From assembly GCF_021155765.1 (NCBI RefSeq), contig NC_060106.1:18378031-18442030 (forward strand): 64,000 nucleotides of DNA. Direction: 5' to 3'. A program made the translations under genes and the position numbers. The notes beneath the pieces are model-generated. The model ran no database searches. It was not told the origin of the DNA and worked only from the letters and a program-made list of their open reading frames with translations. Position 1 is the first letter of the stretch. The number at the start of each line of letters is the position of its first letter. The stretch is from Diprion similis (lineage: Eukaryota; Arthropoda; Insecta; Hymenoptera; Diprionidae). Positions 22,527 to 37,427 of this stretch are shown one piece after another.

Positions 22527-25500
22527 TTACAGCTCGGATAAATTGATGAAGGTGTTGTTGTTCGTCCTTGGTCCAACGTTATTGTTTGGTGGGAATATCA
22601 AGGGATTTAGAGCAGTGTTGTTCTCCAACGGGCTGCTGCTGTACCGTCGATGCTTCGGTGTCGGTGGCCTAGGATCGGGTTCGGAACACCCCTGTAGCCA
22701 GTAGGAAGTTACGCGACCTTTACCCTTAAGCTCAACCTCGCCGCGAAGCTCAAGGTCGAATGTTCCGTACTTGTCCAAAATTTTCTTCGTCGCCTCGGAG
22801 ACGTGGATTCGCAGAGCTAAACAAGGAACGAAAGTCGTCAATACTCAGCTCCGGAAATGCCGCGGATCAATACTCACGCAGTCCCGAAGACTCCATCCTC
22901 GAGGCTGTGTTCACCGTGTCACCGAAGAGGCAGTAATGCGGCATCTTCTGACCAACTACACCAGCGCAAACTGGACCACTATGTGCTCCGATCCTCACAC
23001 TCAGCTGCTCTTCAGGCTTGTGAAGAATCGTGAAGGACTTCACCGCGTCCAGAATCGCCAGTGCCATCAACCCGATCTCTCTCGCATGCTCGTCTCCGTT
23101 CCGCTCAGGAAGTCCCGACACGACCATGTAAGCGTCCCCGATTGTTTCGACCTTGGAACAATGAGTCATGGTCAAGAAGCAAGTTCGTTCACACTGCAAT
23201 TGCCAGAAGCCTTTTCCCAAACCGATTGCTCATTCTTTTACCTTGTAAACGTCGTAGAAACCGATTATACGGTCAAACGTGCTGTAGAGATCGTTCAGGA
23301 AATCGACCACTTCCATGGGTGTGCTCTGAGCGCAGAGTGCCGTGAACCCGACTATGTCACTGAAGTATATCGTCACACACTCGAATTGTTCTGGCTGCAC
23401 CAACTCTCCCGTCATCAGCTGTCCAGCCACTTGCCTAAAGGACAATTGACTCTCAATGCTACTGTGAGTCTGATTTTGGAACGAGTGACGCCATTCATTT
23501 GTTAAACCATAACGCGTCGCTCACCTTGGAAGAACTTGGTACAACAGTTCCTCACTTCGCCGTTTCTCCAGACTGAGTTGTTCAGTCTTCTCTTCGACCA
23601 AAGCCTCGAGATTGTTCGCGTACTGCTCCATGCGTCTCAACAGATCGTCCATTAAATTTTCACAGTAGCCTCTGAAACCAATTACCATTTCGTTAACTTT
23701 GTTTTTAAGGAGGAGTCTTTCGAGTCAGACTTGATAAATTAGTGATGAAACGGATACTTCATAATCCCTCTAATCGTCCCGCGAATCGTGTGAAACGTAG
23801 GACGTTCCTCCGGTATTTCGGTCCAGCATTTTTCCATCAAAAGTAAAATGTCAGCGGGGCAATCCCGCGGGGTTACTTCCGGCCTGAAGGGTGGGTCTTC
23901 CGGTGTGGATACTCGGTTCACGATCTGAAAATAAAATAATTCACCTCGTTCAGAACGTCTACTACTGGTTCTGGTCCTCTTTAAGTGAAACGAAATTCGG
24001 AAAAAGTAGAGCAACGCAGTGCGAAATGTCATTCCGCAGTTGTATATGGGGGCGATTGTCGTTTCCTAACTAAAATACCTCCTGTGGTGTCATGTAGGTC
24101 CTCGCCACCTCATAAGGTCCTCCGCGGACGACTATTTCCTCGAGGATTACGGCGAAGCTATAAACATCACCCTTCTGGGTCGCCGCACTGCCAGGGGTCA
24201 CCGTAAGAGGAACAAGCTCTGGGGCAATCCAGAGCAGTTCTGTAAAAGATAAATTAAATTTCGACCAACGCCATGCTTTTGGCAACTCGGATTCCTAGCG
24301 GGACTTCCTGATCGTGACACGAAGAGATTACCGGTCATACTTACTCGTGTAGTAATTATCATCCATGACGAGATCCCAGGGGGTGGTCAGCGTCTTGAGG
24401 CCGAAGTCGGAAATCTTGAGAACGAAACGACCGTCTATTAGGCAATTGCACGATCGGAGCTTTCCGTGGGCAGATACCTCGCTCGCGTGAAGATAGGCCA
24501 TTCCCTGGGGAGAGTTAAAGATTCTCTCTCATTCCGCAGGCAAGATTAAACCACGAATTTTGTTTCACCGTAATTGCAAGACTCGATTGCGGGAAGACAG
24601 ATAATTCCAAGCTCTGCGAAACTCGGATTTGAGGTCATTTTTGCCCGTAGAATAACGAGTAATTAAGACTTGAGCGAATTGCTCTGTTCTCGACAGTTTG
24701 AAGGTAGATGAAAACAGAAAGATTTCTCGACGATTCCATATAATTATTGAAGTCGACAAACCGACCAGTGATCGTAATGCAAAAACGATAAATCGAGTAA
24801 CGCGGATAGTAATTTCGACTGCCTTTGCACCTTCTCTACCTTGACGATATCGTGGATCAGTGACATTCGAAAATTCCAGTCCAATTGAATCGCCTCGTTT
24901 TCCAAAACGTCCTTCAGCGAACCCCTCGGACAATACTCGGTCAGGATCAAGACTGTTGGCGAAGGAGAACAGAGACAGGCACCGATGAACCTGACGAAAT
25001 GAAATTCCCGAACCTATAGCTTCAATCACCGGGAAAAGTTCGTTACTAATAGTTACAAAATCATGTTCAGTAATTCTCACCTGACCGTATTTTCCGAAGT
25101 GACATCCCTGACTTGCTTAATTTCCCACAAAAGCTTATTCGTAACGTCGACCACCTTCTTCTTGGTAATTTTCTTGATGGCGACACGTTCACCCTTGTAA
25201 ATACCAATCGTAGTGAAGACCGTCGAAGGGGGTAGAGACCCACAGCTCATGGCGGAGCCACGTCGCATTTTTTCAAGCCCGTAATTCTGCGAAAAGAAAC
25301 GAGACGAAGCACCGGTTTTAAGTGTAAACAAGAAGCTCAATTCACGCGACATTCATGGGGAAAAACGAACTCACGTTAATATCGGACATTGCCTGATGAA
25401 GGTTCATCTTCGAAGAAAAAGGCTTCCCAACCTCGAGAAGAAGCTCTTCGGGTCTGATACGCCAAGACATATTGTGCAAGTCGGCTGATAACCGGAGATG

Positions 25501-28500
25501 TCTGTGAAGTGATACTTGTTTGTGAAAGCGCGAAGAAGCCATAAAAAATTCACGGATAGAGCGGTGCATATTGGAAAAGTTTTCAACGTCGCTCGATCGA
25601 AGACGAGGGAAAGTGCAAGGTGCGGTAAGAATAAATCATGAGAAAGAGGGGAAGGATAAATGTATATGTGTACAAAAAAAGGTGAAGTGAAATTAGAAAA
25701 CCGACCAGCAACGCTCTCTTCGTGCAATTTTTATTCCCCCTTCCTGGGTCAAGGCTACTCGAAAAAGTCTGAATTCCCACCTTACCTATAGAGAACACAG
25801 GATGCCGACGCTATGGCCACCAGGAATACGGTCAAGGCTATACTCGAGTAGGCGACGAAAGTGTACGCTTCCGTTCTGCTCGAACATATTGGATCATTAC
25901 CCAGGAAACCACATTCCGGGACATCGGCAGGGGGTCCTTCCCTGCCTCCAGGCCAGTGGATCCTCTTTCCTGACACCGGGCTGTACTCTCGATTCAGACC
26001 CAAGTAATGAGCGACCACTTCAAACCTGGAGACAATTAGGGATCGAGGGAGATTTAATCTGATGGTTCAATTTTCCAAGAAATTAACGATGCTTAGGATT
26101 GGAACAATTTGTCGATTGAAAAATTAGCAAGATCAAGGCTTAGAGATGCGTCACTCTATAGTTTGTTGAGTTAAACTTTACTCAAAAATAAAGTCAAACA
26201 AAATCAAAAAATTCAAGTTAACACAAGTACAGTTGTTAACTCTAAAAAAGGTAAATTACTGTTTCGTTTTTTAGTAGGCACTCCAATCTTATTATTGTCT
26301 AATTCCTTCAATTTGAAGGCCCTGAAACTGACACCTTCAGACTGGAACACATGCACGATACCGTTAATCGATCGAGTTAAGGATGATCCAAACCTTCCGT
26401 TAATGGGGTCTAAATCCAGGATACTGTAGTCCGCGTCCCTGTCGCCGTTGTCGTCGATCCTTACGTGCCCAGTGATTCCGAGAAAATCGCGATCCCACAT
26501 CCGTCTGGTGATCGCGATGCCATCTCGAATGTCGCCACCCTCGGCCAGAGTCTCGTTCAGAGCCATTCCGAGGAGGTAAACGCCGTCATAGAAGGCCCCG
26601 ATGAAGAAGTTAACCTGAAGTACGAACAACTCATTAGCCGAGTTCCTGACAGTTCACCATCTGGTTGTCAAGTACCTCTTCTCCCTCGGAAAACGTGTAG
26701 TTGTAGTCGGTCTGAGCCCGTTGTCTGACATTGTCAGCGAAGTCTTGGAACCTGGGACTCGTTGGTTGGAGAAGCGAGACCCTCAGGAGTGCTTCGTAGG
26801 CCGTCCTGGCGACAGAATCATCCTTGTCGCCGACTTCCCAGTCGTGATCACCCCAGTACGAACCCTGAAACGCGAACATCTGGCTAAACTACAAAGACAT
26901 AGCTTTTCATCCCTCTCTGCCCTCGGACGAAGTCCTTGCTCCCAGTTTTTGCCAGTCTTCTTATGAATAGATAAGTATTAGATTCAATGGATAGCGCAGA
27001 AGCTTAGTCAAGTATCGATTCAACAAAACTTTGGAGAATCCTATAAGTGTGCTTGATTGTAGCGTCTTGAATTTATTGACCCTTTGCTGACACAGATTTG
27101 AAAAATTGGAGAGAAAGTAAATCGCCAAGTGGATAAGGTTGAAAATTTGTGTCTAATACGTGGCAGTGAACCTCACCTGGAATATTTCAACATCAAGGAA
27201 AACCCAGTCGCCCTTTGTCATTCCGAGATTATGTGCTGCTAGCATGAATCTTCTGACCAAAGTTCCCCGGACGGTTAGAATGACGACTGTGAATTACAGG
27301 AAAAGTTCAATTCTGAACCACGCATCACGTGTTGGTATACATATAACGGTAACTTTGAACTAACCGAAGTTTATTCTGGAATAATTAGGGAAAGTTATAG
27401 GAAAACACTTACCTCTCGCATACATGCTAGCATCTCTCAAGTACAAGTGGTAAGGTTCTTCGTCCGAGTTGCCGTCAAGTTCCCTGACGAACTTGAGTAG
27501 GCCCTCCTTGCGTAATCCGTATTCCAAATTTTTACCAACTGTCAGGGAGAACAAGTCAGATCTGTCTAGAATTAGTGCCACGTGTGACCAGCCAAACTCT
27601 TTGAAAATACTCGAAAATACCAGCCGAAGACGGCACTGACAGTAGGACATTCTAGTCAGTGTTGGATACTTGCTTTTGTCCTTGAATATTCCCTGGAAAT
27701 TATCACGTGTGTGGGTATAAATTTGGGCTTCTGATTTTTATCCACATCTCATTCCATCAAAAGCAAAAGAAAAAAAAATGAAAAGGAATTCTTTCACGTA
27801 TCAGGAAACTGGTAAAAAAAATTATTTCAGAACATTTTTCTGTTCTTCAGATAATAAGGACTCTAAATGTATACTCAAAAGTTATTTTTCCATATGTGAA
27901 AGTGTTTTTCTGATATTTGTGTCAAAATAATAAACGATGTTTAAAATAATCGCAAAAAACAATCTGGATAGAAAAACAACGGATCGTGCTGCAATAACCA
28001 CAGACAAGCAAAATCATAAGAGGAAACAAAACAGAAGTTACACTGAAATGAATAAAATATATTTATCGACAAAATTATACGTGTTATAATAAAGCAATGA
28101 AATAATAAATTATATGTATAATTTTGTGAGTCTGCGCTCAAATATTGACATAATTAAGTATCATCATAAGGACACATTCGTATAATAAATAAGTAAAAGA
28201 AAAAAAAATTAATTCTACAGCTGCAGCGTAATAATATTGAACATGAATCGGTATAACGAGAGTAAATTGGAATAAGCCGATACATTGCGAGGTTTCCTAT
28301 ACATAATTCTTACAGATGTCTCGTTTCTCCATTTGTGCAGTCGACCAAGAATTCCAGAAGTGACTGATAACTCTCCCTCCGAAGGTGGCTAGCCAAGTAG
28401 AAAGTGAGAATCACGGTTTGATATCGATTAAAGACACGAGAAGTCAAATTTACGTTTCAATAACCGCTTATAAAATGGAGGTAATAATTTTTTGTTCTAT

Positions 28501-31500
28501 TTGAAGAAGGTAATTAATATTGAATTATTGTTTTAGGCGCATAACAAGTGGAACGACGAACTGCTTTGCCGCATGTTCAACGATCCTCTACACCGGCTAA
28601 TCAAATACGTAGTAAAAATGTACCCACCTGATCTCCCATACCAGTGATTATCGGGCTGTTCCAGTAAGCTGCAAGCCTGGCTACTGGCTCGAGGGCAAAA
28701 GCGCAAGCAGGACCGATGAAAGCGATCACGTTGTCTCGAAAATGCATGTCAGCGGCCAAACCGGGTGCTCGAGCCCCGCTGCACGACGGATAACTGAATG
28801 AATAAAATTCAGAGGAGCAAGAATTTATCAGATCTTTTTGTACAAATATCCATCGATTCGCTAATTACTTTTTCAGAGAAATGCCCTTTCGGAATTTTCA
28901 TGTTTCTTCAAAGTTCTATGATTTCTTTACTTCAAATTTCCCCACCAAAAATTCGGAACTACTTGCTTTCGGAACTTGTCAAATTCGGAATTTCAACCTC
29001 GATCTGCAATATCTGCAAGGACATTTGCTAGAACGGTCTAACGGCTTACTAGAAAACGGAGGACGGGAGCTGGGATCAATTTGCTAAGAATCGAATTAGG
29101 CCGAAGGATTAGGGCGAATTGTCCCTCTATCCCTGACCGCTGTTTAATCTGGATATCGCGTGACCTCGCGCTCGCACGATTACTGCAATCTCGTGAGGAA
29201 CGCGGAGCGCGCACTGTTTGATTTTCAAATTGCTTTTTGCCAATCGCGATGCACCTGTTTGCCCGTGAAATATCACCAAGCGAGTACAAACACAGAGCTT
29301 TCGCTCACAGCATTCGACGCAATATCAGCAGTTGTTCTCTGATTTTCTGGTTTAAAAAATACAACAAAAAAAAAATATGGGGAATGCAGATTTGAGCACC
29401 ATTGCTCTGAAATATAGCCGCTTTTGAGTTTCGCGGGAATCGTTTTTGCCGATGAAAACTAAACAACAGTGTCGAGATGTTTATACTTTTACAGAGAATT
29501 TTCTGGTACCCCCTTGAGGCGACGCACGTAACCCCATCGTTTTAAAACTTGGGGAACCGATTTCCGGTACCTTCTCTCCCCCTTATGGATGAATGCAATT
29601 TCCTTTACCCCAAATCGTGAGTTACTGTGTGGCATCTAGGCGGAAACGGACGACCCTCTGCTACATTGAAGCAATCACGTATATCATTGACAGAAAATTG
29701 GATGGATACGAAGGCAATAATAATGGTACGTGAAGAAAATCAAGTGTACATGCGGAAATACCAACTCGGAAAGTGATGAGGATTTAATCTTTCATCGTAG
29801 TTTTATCCACTCGGGAGATAACTGTTTATAAACTGTCTTTATGCAATCTCTGAGATTCTTTATGCTGTTCAAAATCAAGTAAAATCATTAAAACGTAATG
29901 AGAACAAATGCTGAGACGATGATCTTGAACGTTCGAATAATAAAACCTTTTTTCAAATTGTCGATATCTTAGCTTGGGTTAATCGAAGTAGTTCAGATCT
30001 GTTTCGATATTATAGCATGCCAGGAATGTTGGATCATTCGTGTTCACCTATATCTGCTCGAAATTTTTTAAATGGTTCTTCTTTTCTTGTAACATTTAAT
30101 TTTTATGGGTCTGCCAATTCACAGTTAAGAATGTTATCATAAAACAAAAGCAAGAACGTTAACTCACAATGAGATAAATGCGTCGAGCAATAGACGATAA
30201 GTCACGAGCGTAACTCGTACTGGTCATTGAAATGCTACATTTCACTTGAACACCTACAACGAAGGTGTTTCCATGCGTTGGACAATGGACAGTGATTGGG
30301 CTCGGCCCGTGTTGGATCACGCCTGACAACGCGTCCTGAAGCATTCAGTGCTTTCCATAGAAATGGGAATACAGGAGACAGTTCATGGCGTCTAATTAGT
30401 CCTGTATTGTGATAGACGTCTGCTTTCCAAGCTCTAGGCTGCATGCATCAAAAGCTAAAGGTCTCTCCTTTAAAACAGATTTACCATGGACCATAAATTA
30501 TATTATTCGCCAAGAAAGAGCTTCCGATTGAGTTTCTAATATCTATATTGGTATATTTATGATTCTTGACACTTCAAAGCTGAAATGCGACCGAAAATTC
30601 TCAGACAAATTACTTTTTCGGTAATCCAAGTTTAACAGCGCGGCGTCTGGTGGTTCGGATTAATAACGGATTGTGTAACTTGCGTCGGGAAATCAGACAC
30701 GATTTCGAAACCTTGTTGACAATGAAACGGTTTACGGCGTAAAGGTCTCATCCAATTTTAGGGACATTTTGGGCAATGCGCGTTTAGTTGAGACAATTTA
30801 TTTGGACTATCGCATTGCGCTGACACGTGATATTCGTCTAATTAGTGATCGCTATAATTAACTGTAACATGTTACAGGGAAGGCACACGTAACACGTGAC
30901 GACTTGAGTAGCTACAAGGAATGGCGAGAAAACTTCTAACGAACCAGAAATCCGAGATGATGGAAAACCCGCAGAGTTAAACTCGCGCTGCGCCGTTTTA
31001 ATTAGTACAATGATTATTATCACTAACTACACCTGACGTTTTTCCCACGCTTTTTATACTCTCTCCTCATATTGTATGATCCCATTCTGTTTTGGTTTAC
31101 AAATCATATTATTCTCATATCAATTGCGTATTATTTTAAACTTTTCAATACTCATCGGAATGATTCAATCAACTGTCTCGATTTTCAAAATTCAAAAAAG
31201 GATATCCCTTATTAAAAATGGTTCAAGTTCGAATTGGATAAATTTCGGTTCTAAGCATTTTGAATCTAGTCTGGCATCGGTAAGATTTGAATGATTCATC
31301 TGTTCCTTATAACGGTGAAATAAAAATTTTCGACGTTTAAGTCAGATTATAGACTTCAAACTACTTCACGGGTACGTAAGTTGTAACAGTTTAATTATAG
31401 TCGATATCGAACACAAGATAATCTCCACACTCATTGTCTGATGATAAACGCGTTCATTATCACGCCGTAACGAATATTTCTCAAAGAATGTGCAATCTAA

Positions 31501-34500
31501 TGGGTTATATATAATCAGTCAGCAGGACGCGTCTCGCTACAAACAAACTGAAACGGTTCCTCGAGCTTTGACGACGACAAGAAATCCGATGCGAGAAATG
31601 CTGGCCGGTAAGGGAGATAATTATTTTTTATTACACTTGCTGTATAGAAGTCTCGCACGAAATGAGTCGCGAAATTTGATTGTCGAAAGAATGTAATCAT
31701 CAATTCCAGCCCTCGAACCGGAAACGGTCGTTTGAAATTCAATCCCATGCACAGCTCAGTCTCTTGGCTATCAAAAATTTTGGAAGATATTCCGAAGCTG
31801 CAGATTTTCCCTAACAAGACGCTTGGGTCTGGAATTTTTCATCAGTTTCTTCCAAACCCGAGTTTCCCCCGTTTTATGGACATATTATAAATCGACTTGG
31901 GGACCCGTCGCAAGCTCATAATATATACGCAAAATAGCGTAGCCTTTATACTTTTATTTTTATTAACAAAGAGAAGGATAAATCCGTTTTTTCATGCTCA
32001 TCACATCATTTTTACAAAAATTGTTGTATAAATTTCTTTCGGCTAATCTTAAACGGTCAAAAACTCATCGGCTTCATAAATTAGGTTATCACTTGAATCA
32101 CGATAACATTAACCATATCATCATCACGTTACGATCACTAGTTAGAACGAACGGCGATATTTTATTTCTTAGCAGTATAATTCACGTATCTATTTCCCAC
32201 TCTACAACATCCTTCTCTTTTTCCCCTCACGATGACGACTCGTCGATATAAATTCATGAAGTGTCGTAAAAGCCTTCGAAACAATCACATTTCTCTCGTC
32301 TTCTTCTTTTTTTCATAGACCCGAACCTCTTCGTCTACTCACCAATTCGTTTGACTTGCCGTAATTGGGTAGCAGAAAACTAAGAAAAAATAAATAAACA
32401 AAACGTCGAGAAAACATGTTTCTCTGCGGAGAAGTTCGTTGACTTGCTTATAGAGATTATCGTCAATTCCTTTAGCTAATTCCTCGGTATCAGAATGCAC
32501 ACGACACTCTTTTAATCGGTACGATAAAGTAGACTGTAAATTATTTTAACTCTTCAAAGCTGGTATATCATGTCGTTTAGATTCCTATTTTAAGCCTCCG
32601 ATTAAGTTGCGATTTGCTGCGTTCACTTTCTCAAAAATTTCATCCTACGACGAACTTTAATTCTTCAAATTTCGCCACCAATTTTCATTCAAGGACTTCG
32701 AAACGTAAAATTCGTAAATCTGCTCTGAATCGAACGATCCTTTCATATTGTTCAAACAGAAACTGTGGATTCAGAGATCGCTCACCTGCCCTGGACCTTT
32801 TGCAGCTGGACGTTGTGGCCGGTCAGAAACTCGTTGACCTCAGCGAGCGCCAAATCAACCGCAGGACCGCAGCGTTCCAGGTCGAAAGGACTGTCGAGAT
32901 GCGAAGCCATCAGGACGCCAACGTTGTAAGATTGCATCGGTGTTTGAAGAGCTGAATCGTCCCAAAAATATCAAAAATTTACATTTATAAATGACCATAT
33001 AAGCAGTATTTCCTTCGAACTATGATCGGCGGATTCAATGAGAATAATAATAATAATAATTAACGATACCTGAAACTTATCTATGATACCTATAGGTGTA
33101 ATATACTGTACACTTAAAAACTTCATAACTCACATGATGCGACCCTGGCTTAATTACGTAATTGCAACCCTATATATGGTTTTTTTTTTAATAATGTCAT
33201 AATTGCACACTGCAGTGATTCAATCGGCTCAATTAATATGCGATATCCTTGAAACAGTTTTCAAACGATTATAAGTTATAGTGCTCGTATATACTAGTCT
33301 GAATTTCGTTTTGAATTTTCTGACAATGAATTATGTGTGAAAGCGATATTTTTGCACATTTGACAACTGCCTTGAAAATTTGCAAGTATTGTCGGTTTTT
33401 TTTGGTTCAACGGAAGATGAGAAAAAAAATTGTTTTATTAAACTCACGCAATTTTCATGCATATTATTTCAGTTTTTATGGAGCGATGTGTTTATATTTC
33501 CTCAAAACTCGGAGGGATGGATGAAATTTTGAATGATTCAGATGAAAGCTTGGAATATTTTGGTTGTACCGAAACTTATAACGAGGAGAATATATTATTA
33601 AGTATATCCTTTGAATATTATAACGATACAAAACCGTTGGGCAATGCCATTGTGCCATCCTCTCGTTACTTTATACAATTACACAATCCTTGGTTGAAAT
33701 CTGTCAAAGAGAATTGGCGATATAAATCGGCAATAGCTTGTGCCGATTTACTCGAGCACTTGTAATAAGGGGGTTGAGAATATTTAATCTGTGTATTCAC
33801 GCTGTTTTATATAGTATAATTTCCCGTGGAGGAGATAAATTTATCAAACTCCCAGATACGTATTCCTCAGTTTCGTTATTCAAAGACGCGTCTCGGCGTT
33901 ATATGCCGACTAATTCACTGCTCTGACGTTAGAAACTTGGTGCGAAGCTTCTAATTATTAAACAAGCTTAGCATACACGCGAACTTTAATATAAAAAGAC
34001 AAGCATTCGCGCGTCTGTCGCTGGAAAATAATTATTTCTTCGGCAGTATGCTTTGGTTACAAGTAATGTAACAAATGGATTGAAAAAATATCACGATTAG
34101 ACTGATGGCTTGCGAGGAATATTTCGAATCACGTAATTTGACGTAATTCTGGATCATGTCTCAAATGATCGGCTATTCTAATCAAGGGCATGCTTAGAAA
34201 TTGGGACAAATACCTTAAAGTGAATGAATTTACACTCCTAAACAGATAGAAGGAAAAACTTGGCTCCATGGTTGGTACAAAAAAGTTGTTGACCTCAGCG
34301 TCGTTGATCTAGACTTTATAAATATATTCAGTGTTTTGCTTCCGTGAATTCAATTACTTTGCACGCAGGCAATAAACGGAAGTGAGGAAACAAGGAAGTC
34401 AGTATAAAAGCTGCAGCCTCGGGCGATCAAAAAACGTGATGAAAACGAAGTAACGGAAATTCGTGCAGCAGTCCGTTATAGGCATTTTTTTATTCGGTTT

Positions 34501-37188
34501 TTATTTCGGTTTGGAAATATTGACAAGGAATCGAAAGGAGTTTATCGATAACACGGTAACGTCTCATCGTTACTTCCATTCGATAATGAATAATATTCAT
34601 ACATCACATTTTTAAATTGCTACAAGTACCCCGTCATGTTAATTATTATAATTTCTGCGGAATTTCTTCTACGGCTTTTAGCTAAAAGTGATTCCATGAT
34701 AAATTGCTTGCATGTTGATCACAGACCTGCGAATCAGGTACATATTTTCATTCTTGTTTAACGCGTTTCGATGTCAATACAAACGGCCTGTCAACTTTCA
34801 AAAGAGTGAAGAGAGTCACTCCAGCTTTGAACATTCTTGGCAGTTTTCGCCGGCTTGGGGATACTTGCCGCTGATTCGTCGACGCGATCGATCTTGATAA
34901 GGATCTGAAAAATTTTTGACGTTGCATTATACAGAGAACAGAAAACCGTGTGCAAAAAATCTTGTGCAGCGATTACTTGGCGGTGATTCGTTGGCGCGAA
35001 TCTTGATAAGACTCTGATAAATTTTTGCATTATAAAGACAAGAGAATGCCGTGTGCAAAAAATCTTACGGTGATTAAATCGACGGTAATCAGATGCATTG
35101 AAGCATATGTATAAGCGTCGAAACTTATCTTATATCTGCATATCGCGGGTCGAAAATATCCACTAAGGCAAATAAAGAGACCAATGTCGTAAATTTTATT
35201 TGCAATCAAAATATCATAAGATAAATGTAAATTAATTCGGGGATAATTATTCTTAATGTTCTACTCTTGTCTAAAATTAATAATTACAAAATAGAATATT
35301 TCGTAGGCTTGTATAGGTTTACTCGTGAAAAGAAGATAGTGGCTTAAATATACGATTATGAATACAGAAAAAAAAATATATATAATTACGTCATGAAATG
35401 TTGCACCGTCGTGAAAGGAAAAGGAAGGAAAAACGGAGGCGATTAACTTTTATAACCGAGGAATGTGTAGTACGTTATAACTGTACAATATACGTCATTA
35501 TAAAGAGTCGGTGAATCGTTGGGATTAGGCACAAGTTCAATAACGCGTGGAAACAACAAAGCGTGGAAATTGAATTTGTGAAGGTTGTTGATATACGTAA
35601 ACGTGAGAATAAGTTATTGCAAATTTTTACCTAAACTTCTTCAAATGTTACTCGTTTTCAACTAAAGATTTACATCGATTCTTTGCGGCTATTTTCGAGA
35701 ATACTACAATTGGTTTTCAAAAATATGAATATGAAAATAGTTTAAATCATTTTCATGGAATATATTTTTTCAGTAATTCTGTTTTAAAATTATTTTTTAA
35801 TCAATGAATAAGACAAGATCGTTTCGTACTATCAAAATCGGATTCTTTTAGATCCGCTTTTACAAGAAATATCGATGCAATGTGAAAGCCCGAGTCTTCT
35901 TGTACCTAGAATAAAAGTACAAAAATCTAACGAAGCAAGTTTTGACGGATTTATTCACGGCGCTACCTTCGTAGTACGGTTATAAATTACACGAATAAAC
36001 GGACGATAACCAAGTAAGCGGGTATTTAATTACAAATCGTCCGCGCAATCAGGGGACATCGAGCAGAAATATTATTATTTTATTCATATGACCAATTCTC
36101 TGGAAACCAACAGTGTATGTAACGTCATATGATCGTAGCATCCTCTCGAGTGTAGCGATTCTGCATGATTGCCCATAGAATTGTGCAGTGCGATGTGAAT
36201 GCAGAATTCACCTTGTTACAATGATTTTCTGTATGCGACGGCTCGAATTTCGCGATATCGTTGCAAATATATTCTTAATTCTTGGGCGTTTTTAAACCAC
36301 AAATAACAGCAAGACTAGCGAATCGTAATTAATTAAATGCGAAACAGATTATATAACAGATCAAATTCGGATATAAACGAATTTCGACGTAAAAAGTTAA
36401 TTTCCAGGCAAAATTGATCCGAAGTTGAGAATTTCGTTGGTGAAATAACCACATTCGATGAAAAATTGTCGAATTTTCAACCCAAAGGATTCCGAAACGC
36501 CTCAAAGTGAGTTATAATCGCAAAGGCACGTGTTTTGCCGAGGCGAGAAAGTGCGAAAATGAAAAAGCCAGAGGTAATTATTCGCCTTAAAAAATCGTAA
36601 ACATTTGTTAGCGAGACGAAATCTTTTTTATATGTAATGAAAAACTACAACGTCTTTACAACTGCGGTGTGAACAAAATTTAAATCCGTTCATATAAAAA
36701 TAACATCATTTTTTTTTTAAAAGAAGCTAAAGTATCCCATAATGCTGCTCATTATTATAGCAAACCATAACTGAAAAAAGAATTTATTTACTATAAAGGA
36801 ACGTATATTTGAATACGGTGAAATAAATATATCGTTATAATAATCAAATTTTAGTCATACCAAATGTACTTTATTGACTATTAAAAATGTTTTGTTCACG
36901 ATGATCATGATGATTACTTGGTTCAACTAAAATTCGATAACCTAATAACGAAACGTTTATTTCGCGATACCCAAGTACACGTTTTAAAACAGTAAATAAA
37001 TAAATTCTTTTCTCGATGTTCCGACGAAATTTAACGTTATCACTATAATACAAAATCATGGAGAAGTGATCTTGAGGCGAAAGTTTCTCACCTGAAATCA
37101 TCGTCGTCGCTAGTAGAATTCTAGATGCGAAGCAAACGGTGAAAGTTCCGCTCGCGATGCAGTGACAACTTCTTTCGAACATTTTCAT
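22527..37188 (-). CDS. Receptor guanylate cyclase, natriuretic peptide receptor-like, 18 exons
   Basis: Membrane receptor that makes cGMP from GTP. Exons in order: 37188-37092, 32951-32786, 28793-28628, 27692-27413, 27286-27177, 26864-26676, 26614-26394, 26025-25786, 25501-25375, 25286-25081, 24990-24840, 24504-24345, 24239-24079, 23924-23758, 23671-23525, 23434-23242, 23151-22878, 22816-22527. All phases join to 1114 residues. Domains: leader; ANF-receptor ligand-binding region to about 460 ([20 protein letters not shown]); transmembrane helix about 465-488; kinase-homology domain ([19 protein letters not shown]) to about 800; dimerising coiled coil ([20 protein letters not shown]); cyclase domain. 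Metal Asp 889 and Asp 933 and the guanine-specifying Glu 929 and Cys 1001 are present. The kinase domain has HGK for HRD and no glycine loop, so it is a pseudokinase as in the family. Closest in layout to vertebrate NPR1/NPR2 and insect Gyc32E-type genes; the exact orthologue is not settled. The first exon is the least certain. Confidence 0.93.
28794..32785 (-). other. Intron of receptor cyclase (between coding exons 2 and 3), 4.0 kb
   Basis: No other recognisable gene. AT-rich sequence with scattered short open frames of no visible family. Confidence 0.6.
32952..37091 (-). other. First intron of receptor cyclase, 4.1 kb
   Basis: AT-rich DNA with no recognised family. One plus-strand open frame (33457-33765) has a protein-like composition and is noted in the findings. 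Poly-AT stretches are common. Confidence 0.55.
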
Positions 37189-37354
37189 CCGAGAGAGGAC
37201 TGCGATATTTTCACTTCAATTTCCAGGTGGAATCGACGGCCGCTTCTTCCACTCGATATTTCTTTAACTAATCTATTTTTTTACCCTTACATTGCACTTC
37301 TTTAAAATTAAATCTGCAGGTATGATAACGATGTGTATCAAATATAATGTACTA

Positions 37355-37393
37355 TGATATAATATAATATAATATAATATAATATAATATATA
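37355..37393. repeat. (AATAT)n microsatellite
   Basis: About eight tandem AATAT/ATAAT units immediately downstream, in cyclase orientation, of the predicted receptor cyclase transcription start. Confidence 0.85.
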
Positions 37394-37427
37394 GGTTTAG
37401 AGGTAGCAACGCGCGCGCTGAAACAGA

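Noticed and set aside
22771-23505. 244-codon plus-strand frame
   Set aside because: It lies antisense to the guanylate cyclase catalytic exons, whose minus-strand reading has full family conservation and spliced phase.
30159-30444. Minus-strand frames of 60-70 codons in the receptor cyclase intron
   Set aside because: No splice signals compatible with the receptor phases, no recognised motifs, and the receptor exons on either side already join in frame.
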